Positions 43,601-51,289 of a stretch of 64,000 nucleotides of DNA are shown here, piece by piece; positions within the stretch are counted from its first letter, which is position 1; each line of letters begins with the position of its first letter. The stretch is from contig NC_087066.1 in assembly GCF_963678635.1 (NCBI RefSeq), forward strand, positions 37,767,755 through 37,831,754. Reading direction: 5' to 3'. This stretch comes from Symsagittifera roscoffensis. Its lineage: Eukaryota; Xenacoelomorpha; Acoela; Convolutidae. Under the pieces are notes generated by a model, which made no database searches, was not told the DNA's origin, and saw only the letters and a program-made list of their open reading frames with translations. The translations under genes were made by a program, and so were the position numbers.

Positions 43601-46241
43601 GGTGATATTTTTCTAAAACGTTGAACATTTCGTCTTTTGTTTGTGATTGCATAAAAACATCGTCTAAATAGGTGATTGCGTTTTTCTTGAGTATTAGTGG
43701 TCTAAAAATTTTGCTCATAAAAGCTGAAAATGCTGCTGGTCCTATGGATATTCCATAGAATAAGCGGTTAAATTCATATTGTTGGTTTCCGATAACAAAT
43801 TGTGTTAGACGTCGTGATTGTTCATCTAGTGGCATTTGATTGTATGCACTATTCATATCGGCGGTTGTAAAGTATTTGCCGTTTATTTTTGTTAAAATAA
43901 CTTGTATTGGTTCAATGGGCCAATTACATTTTGATTCATCTATTAGTGAATTGAGGTATCTAGCGTCGAGAACGATTTTTAATGATTCTCCTTTAGCTAG
44001 AATGATAACGGGGTTGATGAATGTGTTGCCTTTTGGTTGTTCTTCTTTATTAACTGGTGATATAATGTTGTATTGTTCTAAAATATCGAGTAATCTGTTT
44101 ACTTTATCATGTAAGTGAATTGGTACTTTACTTGCTCTCTGTTTTTTGAAAACTGCGTCTGGTTTTAACGGGAGATGTAGTGATGAACTGATTTTTCCAA
44201 CATCGAATTTTGATGTTGCATAGACTGATGAATATTTAATTAGCTGTTTGGCTAATTTTTCGAATTCGTCTTGTGTTATTTGTGAATGTTGGAAATTAAA
44301 CATTGTTAAAAATTTCTGTTGGTCTGCTGTGTAGTTACTTATGTTGAATGTAGGTTTGAAATATGGAGTTTTTGTGAAATAATCCGTATTTCTGTTTTCG
44401 TTACTTATTATATTATTTATAGATAATTCTTCATTAAGAATTGTAGATTGGCAAATATCTAGTAATTGGAGTATATTATTTACGCGATAGGCTTTTTCGT
44501 GTATTGGTGATATTGTAGCGTTGGTTTCACAATATCCTAAAAGTCCTAAAGGTAATGTTACTTGGTAAGGTGTGTTGTTATAAACATGTAAGGAAATAAT
44601 ATCTGAATTCGAATTTTTCAAATATTTTATTGAAGAGATTGTGATTTTGAAAAATTTATGAATAGGTTTGAATTCAAAATCTGACATATAAAATTTTTGT
44701 TTGTTTTGTTCTTTATCATATTGGTGAACTTGTTTGATTGAAAAATTATAGATGTTTCCTGATAGTGGTTTCAGGTGTTTTCTTTGTTGGTTAAATATCG
44801 GATAAAATTTTGAAAAGAATGGTGGTTGTTTTTTTAATCTTTGAAAAAATGTTAAGGATGTTTCTTTTGTTTTTGTATATTTATCTTTGATTAATATTTT
44901 ACTATTTAGTATGTTAATTGTTGGTATATACTTCGAAATAAATGGTATTCCAATGATATTATATTTAATATCAGTGATATGAAATATTTGTTTAAATGGC
45001 TTATTTAAAATTTTGCTTTGCTCCATTGTTCTGGTAGGGAGGAGAAATAATTGGATTTTTCCGTAGTTTATCAATGTTGATCCTTGTGCTGTTGCTAACT
45101 TACTGGAGGTTTCGAGAGGTGTTAGCTTCGGATGTAAAGTTTTTGTTTCATTCCATGTGGGAATGTTTATTATGTTTGATTCTGCTCCTGAATCAATTAA
45201 AAAATCTATTTCAAGGTCTGGTGGTTGAAATTCTTTATTTCTTGGGCTTTCTAAGAGAAATGGTATTGTCCAAATTTTTTCTTTGGGTTGTTCTTTTTGT
45301 ATATTTTGATAAATGTGGTTTGTATTCAAGCATTTTGTTTTGGTATTTTTATTGGTTTGATTTGTAGTGTTTATCTCATTTGTTTCTTGCGTCGTTGGTG
45401 TGGAATTTATGGGTGTAGTGTAATTATTTTGAAGAAATTCTGATTGATTTTCATATATATGTGATGGAAAGGGTTGTTCATATATGACAGATTCATAGTC
45501 ATTTTCGACTTTTATCATATTGATAGCAAGAGTGTTTTCAGTATCACTTTCTGAATCTGATGATGTACAGTTTATTTGATTGAGTTGTAACGTATCAGTT
45601 ACTGTGTCATCAATACCTGGAGGGTCTGATGTTATTTCTGGGTTAGCTTGTACTTGATTGATTTGTCTTTGATGTTTAGGTGTACTGCTTCTGTGACGAT
45701 TATTAGAATTATTATAGTTAGTATTATTCCTATGTGGTGATTGGGAATAATTTCTATAACGATTATTATAACTTGGGTGTCGATTTTGTGAATTATTTCG
45801 CGATCTGTTTTGGTAATTATTGTTTGGTCTGTTATAGTTCGATCTATTATATGAGTTATTCCTTGATCGATTGTTCGGGTAATTCTGATTTCGATTGTTT
45901 GAATAACTTCTATTTCTATTATAGGAGTAGTTTCTATTCCTATTGTATGATGAATTTCGTGATTGGTTGTTTGGATAGTAGTTATTTCTTGATTGGGAAT
46001 TAGATCTAGAAACAAATCGTTGTGTATTTGAATTTGATCTGGAGTAGTTATTTCTACTATTTGGTCTATTGTAGTGATTTTGTGATGAATTATACGTGTT
46101 TCTTCGTTCTGGTGATCTTCCTCTATAACTTGAGTTATATGGGGATTGATTTCTTGTATAATTTGTATTGTTCGGGAGTGGTTTTCCTGAACTGTTGTTG
46201 CTGTGAACTGTTTTGTTCGGTAGATTTTGATCTTTTTTCAT
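40656..46241 (-). CDS. pol: Gag linker plus complete Pol (copy C)
   Basis: 1861 residues from an ATG 14 codons after the gag TAA, in the gag frame. Residues 1-210: Asn/Arg/Ser/Tyr-rich linker. Protease DSGAES at about 350. RT: Asp about 795 (TADMNSAY) and YLDD 858-861. RNase H: Asp 1007 (CDAS), Asp 1077 (TDHKP). Integrase: HHCC finger at about 1370-1410 and catalytic Asp1442, Asp1502, Glu1538 (DD35E). GPY/F-like RKGPYQII follows and a basic, Gln/Asn-rich tail ends the protein. All catalytic residues I can check are present, so this copy could supply active enzymes. Protease follows in the same frame as gag. Confidence 0.95.
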   Translation of the reverse strand: MKKDQNLPNKTVHSNNSSGKPLPNNTNYTRNQSPYNSSYRGRSPERRNTYNSSQNHYNRPNSRNNYSRSNSNTQRFVSRSNSQSRNNYYPNNQSRNSSYNRNRNYSYNRNRSYSNNRNQNYPNNRSRNNSYNRSNYNRPNNNYQNRSRNNSQNRHPSYNNRYRNYSQSPHRNNTNYNNSNNRHRSSTPKHQRQINQVQANPEITSDPPGIDDTVTDTLQLNQINCTSSDSESDTENTLAINMIKVENDYESVIYEQPFPSHIYENQSEFLQNNYTTPINSTPTTQETNEINTTNQTNKNTKTKCLNTNHIYQNIQKEQPKEKIWTIPFLLESPRNKEFQPPDLEIDFLIDSGAESNIINIPTWNETKTLHPKLTPLETSSKLATAQGSTLINYGKIQLFLLPTRTMEQSKILNKPFKQIFHITDIKYNIIGIPFISKYIPTINILNSKILIKDKYTKTKETSLTFFQRLKKQPPFFSKFYPIFNQQRKHLKPLSGNIYNFSIKQVHQYDKEQNKQKFYMSDFEFKPIHKFFKITISSIKYLKNSNSDIISLHVYNNTPYQVTLPLGLLGYCETNATISPIHEKAYRVNNILQLLDICQSTILNEELSINNIISNENRNTDYFTKTPYFKPTFNISNYTADQQKFLTMFNFQHSQITQDEFEKLAKQLIKYSSVYATSKFDVGKISSSLHLPLKPDAVFKKQRASKVPIHLHDKVNRLLDILEQYNIISPVNKEEQPKGNTFINPVIILAKGESLKIVLDARYLNSLIDESKCNWPIEPIQVILTKINGKYFTTADMNSAYNQMPLDEQSRRLTQFVIGNQQYEFNRLFYGISIGPAAFSAFMSKIFRPLILKKNAITYLDDVFMQSQTKDEMFNVLEKYHQILQNENLKAAPDKSHFFLTRVKFLGHNIERKTITPLKSRIDAIQKLQPPTNKKKIQEFLGMLNFLSKYVYKMQLYLRPFYNILRQQNNFEWNTEHQARFEEIKKLLTEQISNTIPDPDQPFYAMCDASNFGIGAALLQSHNGTNKMNLISANSRLFTQAELRLSTLMRECTAIIYTLTEYEFLILGSKHPTVLFTDHKPIIFLFTQKSKPNHRVYRFQLILMKFPNLHIVWTAGKNLALPDTLSRNTPPELLTRKTTVEIPKNIKFYLAENETSPRLECKYAVKTDIEQSQINNLQHFPLYLDCQNNHYEVDLLGTSTFKPIPYSQWIKNNTQQKRTKQHLPKKDHFPLIEKEDLTDKINLSGPQTNDSKYTINQVFDLHDPLDTIPLSKLEIENIFLPPTETITISTLKQYQNLDPVIRQLKSWHKYKTKPIKADSTILGNKTLLRYFRKFNNTTINEKTDLLEYNLNESTVPCLPISMILIAFNISHTQNIKGHSGSEKTYSNFIQNFYFPNAPIWIKVLCNDCIVCQLNKPYPNQKQIAQKQDFKGQSLYFNHRISFDTKGPISPSSEGNSYIMVIVDAFTHYVALNPVPHCNAYYAYTTLYEHWIAKFGLPEILVTDNGTEFINNEIITLCHLYNIKHKPRTSHAPWTNGLVEGMNRSLQEYLRCIINGNDTKYTEWSADVKLFPLAYNSQITTTLGMSPYEMVFNQKPRKPIMFTANSHKNAQGYCQPTKDSICYNLPLHTHDEDHFHHPQILKLASGTHTEWILNRDKKHNEIYQKITKKLLQRQNINDQINSRFTPASDLKIGTFVLIPNFNTQKGISKKLQPLRKGPYQIIAKPSDVTYKITDSNKKEIVQHRNNLLPYYPKEYALRELTQLYSFTGLKIIQNEPHLKNTEQNDNPTENQNTKPTATKINTQNHKESPKQRKNRKMTEQIIPQEEIDKSEHRKTTRLRNQPGKNYKMFIPQSKILKKVEFKK

Positions 46242-46283
46242 GTATTGATAGAATGATTTATTTGGTTCTTTGTATTTTTGAGG

Positions 46284-48878
46284 TTAATTTTGACTATCTT
46301 GCTGTTTTTGTCTACATTCGGAAATACTATGTCCGTATCGGCGGCAATAATTACACCATTTTTTGAAAGATGGTTTGCCTTTAAAGTTCGGGTTCTTTTC
46401 GTAAATATTGAGTATTTCAGTGATTTTTTCGACGAGGTCTGTTTCTGATTCCTGTATATTATTAATATTAGTGGGAGTCGTTTCAATTCTGTTAACGTAT
46501 TGTAATTTCAGATTTTCCGTTTCTTCTAGTTTCATCGTGATTTCTGCTTGTTCTAATTTGTCTACTAGTTTTCGAAAATCTAAATCGGGTTCTCGAATTG
46601 AAGAAGGATGGGATGCTCTCTTTTTTATTGCTATTTTCCTTAATTGTGGTGTTAAGGTCATCATTAAGATTTCTGTCATCTTTGTGTTTTTATAGTCATG
46701 TGTATTTAGTGAGTATGCTTTTCGAACTAGTGTTTCGATTCGTACTGCTATTTGCTTGATAGTTTCGTTTGGTAATCTGCGAATTTCATTACATAAAACT
46801 CTTTGTTGTTGTTTGTTTCTTTCGGAGTCAAACATTTTTGAAAATTCTTGTGTAAATCTTTTCCAGTTTGATTTTATTTCTAGAGGTAGTACTGAAAACC
46901 ATTTTTGGGCTGCGCCATCTAAGGTTGTTTGTATCAACGCTGTGCGTCGATGTATCCAATTTTGATGTAGTGGCGTGTTAATTGGTTCAGGTCCTATATT
47001 TAAAATCAAATTTGCTGTTACTGCATTTAAGTAATCTTCTACAGAGTATTCAGGGTCTGTTCCTGTGAAGACCATTAAAGGTTTATTTGATGTTATCGAT
47101 GATCCACCCATAAGGTATGGATTCATTGTCATTTGTAATGATTCTGCTGCATTTGGCATTTGAGAAAAATTTGAAAGTTGGTTTCTTGTTATTTCATGTT
47201 GTTGAAGATAATATGGGAGTGGTATTTCATTTTGCATTTGTGATGCTTGATACGAGTGTGCAGTCATTGGATTTTGTTGTTGAATTGGTTGAAAAGATTG
47301 TGTATTAATTAAATTTTGTTGTTGAATTGGTTGTTGATATTGTGCATCTATCGGTTGTGGAGAAAAATTCCTATGATTTGTACGTGTTTTCTGTATTCCT
47401 TGTCTACGATATTCTTGAGTATTTGGTGCAAATATATCTGGTTGTAAGAAATCATCATCTGAGGATAAATAATCCATTTGATAAGATGTTTGTTTTTTAT
47501 TTTTATTTTGTTGAAAAAATGGGTAATTTTCACTGTGATCCTGTGGAGGATTTGGTTGAAAATTTTTGGAATTATATTGGGCCGTTGGGTTATCCCAGTT
47601 TCGAGGTTTTGTATATTGATTAAAATTCCTTTGTGGTTGATAATTTGTTTTTGATGGATGTGTATAATTATAATTATGGTCTGCAAAGTTGTTTCTAGTG
47701 AATGTTTTACGTGTTTTTGATGGTATTGTCATGGGTCTGTATGTTTGGTAATCCATATGTGAATATTTAGGAGCAACCGAAGGTTTAACGGTTGATTGTA
47801 AGGTTACCTGTGTTTGTGAAGGATTTGTATTTCTTGGTGTTATTAAATTTGGGCGTATTGGTGAAATACTTTGTTGTGTAGTTGTTGTGTGTACAATTTC
47901 TTCATTTATGAAGTGTGATGGTGTCTGGATATCTTGTTGAGTAAGATTCCTAGTTCCATTGAGGTTTTCGTTGTGTATGACTGTAGAGTTTAAACTATTA
48001 TTTTGTGTATCGGGTAAAAATGTATTATAGTTTAATGGTGTTGCATCAATTGTTAATGGTATTACTCTTACATAATCTCTTATGTAAGATATTGTACCTA
48101 TTGCTTGACTTGAGATTGATTGTGGAAAGCTTATAAATGCGGGATGAGACCATTCGGGGTCCCAAACATAATCTGATTGTTCTGTGATAGCGGTATCATC
48201 GTTCGAATTTTGGGGTCTAAAATTTTTTCTTGCTTGTGCAATTAAATCAATATTGTGTGTGAAATAATCTATTATGAACCATGCCAAAATTTTTTGTAAA
48301 TCGTGTTTGGTATGTCGTGAAACGTCGTCTTTCGTGAAATTTTCTTTAATGATGTTTAAATAACTAGAGAGTAGTGTGATTTCATGTCGTACTTTCAAAT
48401 GTTTGGATGTTTCTGTCGGTGAGACATTTGTTAGTGGGAGTTCATTTTCTAATATCGAAATATAACTATATATTATTGCGAAAACTTCATTGGTGAATAT
48501 GGAGTTTGCTCTTTGTGAGTTATGGTATTGGATGCTTTTTATATATTCTGAAAAAACTTTTGAAAATTCTAAATCAAGATCGTCTGTTTGAATAGTATAT
48601 GTTCTATTATTATGGTTTGGGGAAGTGAATTCTATAGAGTAGATTCCATACTGCTGTGTTATGTTGCATATATCTTTTAGATAGTGATCTATGATTTGTC
48701 TTTTGATTTTTACATCGGGGAACTCTGTTTTACATGGACTGATTCCGGGTTCAAATAAATTTACGAGTAAATTTTGACAAAATATGTGTTGTCCTCTATC
48801 AGTATCTGCGTCTACTATAAAAGGAAAGATTTCATCATCATCTGGAGTTTCGTCACCTGGGGTGTGCGTTGAACTCAT
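46284..48878 (-). CDS. gag: Gag (copy C, ends at TAA after CCHC knuckle)
   Basis: 864 residues, very long for a Ty3/gypsy gag. Residues 1 to about 250: matrix-like region of unknown fold. About 300-550: Thr/Gln/Asn-rich. About 570-800: capsid-like domain. CCHC knuckle Cys842, Cys845, His850, Cys855. The frame then meets TAA (AAA in copies A and B) and, 14 codons later, the pol ATG in the same frame, so readthrough would give a gag-pol of 2740 residues. The start is supported by the same ATG in copy A and the 26-nt overlap with the 155-aa ORF. Confidence 0.9.
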   Translation of the reverse strand: MSSTHTPGDETPDDDEIFPFIVDADTDRGQHIFCQNLLVNLFEPGISPCKTEFPDVKIKRQIIDHYLKDICNITQQYGIYSIEFTSPNHNNRTYTIQTDDLDLEFSKVFSEYIKSIQYHNSQRANSIFTNEVFAIIYSYISILENELPLTNVSPTETSKHLKVRHEITLLSSYLNIIKENFTKDDVSRHTKHDLQKILAWFIIDYFTHNIDLIAQARKNFRPQNSNDDTAITEQSDYVWDPEWSHPAFISFPQSISSQAIGTISYIRDYVRVIPLTIDATPLNYNTFLPDTQNNSLNSTVIHNENLNGTRNLTQQDIQTPSHFINEEIVHTTTTQQSISPIRPNLITPRNTNPSQTQVTLQSTVKPSVAPKYSHMDYQTYRPMTIPSKTRKTFTRNNFADHNYNYTHPSKTNYQPQRNFNQYTKPRNWDNPTAQYNSKNFQPNPPQDHSENYPFFQQNKNKKQTSYQMDYLSSDDDFLQPDIFAPNTQEYRRQGIQKTRTNHRNFSPQPIDAQYQQPIQQQNLINTQSFQPIQQQNPMTAHSYQASQMQNEIPLPYYLQQHEITRNQLSNFSQMPNAAESLQMTMNPYLMGGSSITSNKPLMVFTGTDPEYSVEDYLNAVTANLILNIGPEPINTPLHQNWIHRRTALIQTTLDGAAQKWFSVLPLEIKSNWKRFTQEFSKMFDSERNKQQQRVLCNEIRRLPNETIKQIAVRIETLVRKAYSLNTHDYKNTKMTEILMMTLTPQLRKIAIKKRASHPSSIREPDLDFRKLVDKLEQAEITMKLEETENLKLQYVNRIETTPTNINNIQESETDLVEKITEILNIYEKNPNFKGKPSFKKWCNYCRRYGHSISECRQKQQDSQN

Positions 48879-49320
48879 TTTTTCGTTCGATGACTGTTAA
48901 TATGTAATTATTAATGTGTCGAATTGGTTGATTCCAATTGTATAAATGTACTGGTTTGTGTTTGTACTGTTTTTTTATTCTTCTTTTTCCTCTTTGTGAT
49001 GAATTTGAAGTTGTTTCTGAGTCAGAAAAATATAATTGATCGTGAAGTGGGTAATTTTTATCTATTGATTCTTTTAGTTTGTAAAGTTCGTCTAAACTGT
49101 TGGTTTCTGATTCTGAAAATGCGTTTCGATTTTTTGAAAATCTTCTTCGTGTTATTTGTCTTTGTTTAGTTATTATTTTTCTCTTTAGTGTTTGTCGTTT
49201 TGTTCGAATGTATCCAACTGTTTGTGTATGGGGTGTGATTACAAGGTCGTATTTTTTGTTATCTATTTCACAATTGTGTAAAATGATTGTTTGTTTATTT
49301 CCTAGGTTTTTAAATGACAT
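48853..49320 (-). CDS. 155-aa basic ORF overlapping gag start (copy C)
   Basis: Same protein as 11011-11478 with a handful of substitutions, both basic clusters retained. The gag ATG lies in its last codons in the +1 frame, so translation of gag would need leaky scanning, reinitiation or a +1 shift. A minus-one slip at the A-AAA-AAT run would hit TGA at once. Confidence 0.62.
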   Translation of the reverse strand: MSFKNLGNKQTIILHNCEIDNKKYDLVITPHTQTVGYIRTKRQTLKRKIITKQRQITRRRFSKNRNAFSESETNSLDELYKLKESIDKNYPLHDQLYFSDSETTSNSSQRGKRRIKKQYKHKPVHLYNWNQPIRHINNYILTVIERKNEFNAHPR

Positions 49321-49835
49321 AAGGTTTAGGATGACGGATGCAAAAGGTTGTTAAATGATTTCTATTTTCCTAAACTGTTAGTTTTACGATTTTTTGGTTA
49401 GCTTAACCTGGGTCTATTTGTTCAGGGTTGGAGAGAAAAGTATATCGATTCCGAAGAATGATTTTTACTTTCTCGTGACTAGTATAAGCTAAGGTGTTAA
49501 CTTACTTAATCTTACTTAGGGGTAGTGATTGTGTTCAAGGGTTGGAGAATAGTAAATCGATCCACAAGGTTCAGGTATAATTAGAACGCGAGTAGTTCGT
49601 TAGATACTATTTTAAACTTACTAAGTCTAAGATTTATCCTGGGTCTGGTAAGAGGGGGGGTCAAGTGAAGGATGAATAACCGAAGTTCTTCACTGTTTAT
49701 CCTAATTTGAATGATTAGTTTTGTTTAAAAATTTCTATTAGTCTTGGGTCTTTAGAAAGGGTTGGGTAGTGAATCGACGTTTGAGGTCGTTAGACACTAA
49801 TTAAGTGGGTGGGGGAGAACAAAGTTGTTCTGTTT

Positions 49836-49860
49836 GATCCAAGGATAAGCCTTGATGATC
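49836..49860. repeat. Leader hairpin repeat, unit 1 (copy C)
   Basis: Identical to copy A 11996-12020. Confidence 0.7.
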
Positions 49861-49895
49861 AATTTTGAAATTTAATTAAGTAGAAAATGATTTAA

Positions 49896-49920
49896 GATCC
49901 AAGGATAAGCCTTGATGATC
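49896..49920. repeat. Leader hairpin repeat, unit 2 (copy C)
   Basis: Identical to copy A 12056-12080, spacing 60 bp. Confidence 0.7.
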
Positions 49921-50250
49921 TGGTTTTAAAATTAAGTGACTTTAAGTTTTAATAAAATTTTAGATGTGTGTAAAGGAAAGATTTAGTGTTTTGATGATAT
50001 TAGTGAGTTGATGATTGCTGTTATGTTTTAGATGATGAAGCTGGAACAACAAGATGATTTATGATTACTAACCATTTATTGTCATGCTACTAATTTTTAT
50101 TTTTATTTTCCAATAAATATTTTTCAAACATGTTTTGTATAATACTGCAGAGTTTTAGGAAAACGATCTTAGATCTTTTTATCAATCGTTATTGTATAAT
50201 ATTAATTTTGTTTAGCGCCTGAAATGATTTTGAAGATTAACTTCAAGGTT

Positions 50251-50484
50251 TTATGTTTGCAAATGGAAATCTAAATTCATTGCAAGTAGTATTCGAAATA
50301 TAAAAGTTTGTTCTGGCTTTTGCCGAACTATCATATAACTATACGGCAAGTTTCTACTTTGTCGTATGTCGTCTTTGGTTCGATGTCTTCTTCCAATTCC
50401 GGGTAGTTCTATTATGGTTCGGAATATTGGCTCTGATCTATTGAGTCGGAGAGACATTTCAATTAAATTATTGTCGTATAACAT
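50251..50484 (-). CDS. 77-aa basic leader ORF (copy C)
   Basis: ATG at 50484, about 77 nt after the primer binding site. Arginine-rich centre (GIGRRHRTKDDIRQSRN). Open in all three copies. Confidence 0.5.
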   Translation of the reverse strand: MLYDNNLIEMSLRLNRSEPIFRTIIELPGIGRRHRTKDDIRQSRNLPYSYMIVRQKPEQTFIFRILLAMNLDFHLQT

Positions 50485-50560
50485 TTTGTAAATGTTTTTG
50501 TCTAATTTCTAATCTAATTTTGGTTAATTCTAATCTAGTAAGGTCTTGTTCGAGACTTAT

Positions 50561-50570
50561 GGTCGCACCA
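50561..50570 (-). promoter_or_regulatory. Primer binding site (copy C)
   Basis: TGGTGCGACC on the coding strand, two bases inside the LTR boundary. Confidence 0.75.
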
Positions 50571-50572
50571 GA

Positions 50573-50980
50573 TGAGTTAGGACCGAAGTGTAACTCATAG
50601 AGTAATTTCGGATAGGGTACACCGTCTGCTCGTCACGCTATCTTATTTTCGGCCGGATAGATTCGTGCAACTTCTTAGTCTAATACCGATCCTAATCTTA
50701 CTCTTATACTATCTAGTCTCAGGTTGTTTAACTAGTCTCTGCTAGGCTCAATAGATCTAGGGTATACTGGTTTATTGCGGCTGCTGAAGTGCTCGGGAGA
50801 GTCCAACTAATTTCTAAGTTAAATTCAAATCTCTCTGGTGCTGAAATTACAAGTAACTTCAGCACTTACAAATAAGTGGGTTGTTAGTTAGATGGATCAT
50901 GATTGGTTAATATTAAATACTTTACATTGGTAAAACATTTAATTTATCCAATCATAAAATGTAGTTTAGATCAGGTTTCA
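50573..50980 (-). repeat. 5' LTR of copy C
   Basis: 408 bp TG...CA, identical to 32126-32533 by eye. Palindrome at 50838-50865; AATAAA on the coding strand at 50771-50776. Confidence 0.96.
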
Positions 50981-50984
50981 ATAA
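50981..50984. repeat. Target site duplication of copy C, right
   Basis: ATAA, matching 32122-32125. Confidence 0.75.
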
Positions 50985-51289
50985 CGATACGATGTTCAGT
51001 GGGTTTTCCAACCACTTTTTTTTCAGCTGCTTATGCCATGATGTTGGTTTGGAAAACTAAATTAATACAATGTTCCATCTATATGATCTAGCGACCTTAA
51101 TTTAACTGCACCTTTTGTTTTAGTTCAGACAAACTAGATGTGATCGCAAGTTCATTTTCAAGCGGCAGGTCTTCGGACAGCAGACTTAAGCTCAAGGATT
51201 TAGATTAAATTTATTTACATAGCCTTATGTCAGAACATTACTAACTTCTCATCTGACTAATGTCTTTCAGGTTCAAATCGAGGCCTCCC

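Larger units (their letters stand above)
49321..50250 (-). other. 5' leader of copy C
   Basis: About 930 bases, no long frame. It holds hairpin repeats at 49836-49860 and 49896-49920, degenerate GGGTTGGAGAATAGT repeats, donor-like AAGTAAGT near 49500-49520 (coding strand) and acceptor-like ATTTCAG ending at 50219. Confidence 0.6.
32126..50980 (-). mobile_element. Copy C of giant element (18,855 bp, youngest)
   Basis: Full-length reference copy. Both LTRs are 408 bp and identical on my reading, with an ATAA target duplication, so insertion is recent. pol, the 155-aa, 77-aa, 62-aa and 597-aa ORFs and the ATG-less frames are open. Lesions: TAA in gag after the CCHC knuckle (46286-46284), an 8-bp tandem duplication in env (38039-38054) and a TGA in env (37754-37752). 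The size is far above the 5-9 kb usual for animal Ty3/gypsy elements. Confidence 0.96.

Noticed and set aside
48853-48878. Programmed minus-one frameshift at A-AAA-AAT before gag
   Set aside because: The minus-one frame meets TGA immediately; gag is in the +1 frame.
1-50980. Maverick/Polinton or DNA virus origin
   Set aside because: No protein-primed polymerase, ATPase or capsid of that type; LTRs, primer site and PR-RT-RH-IN order show an LTR retroelement.
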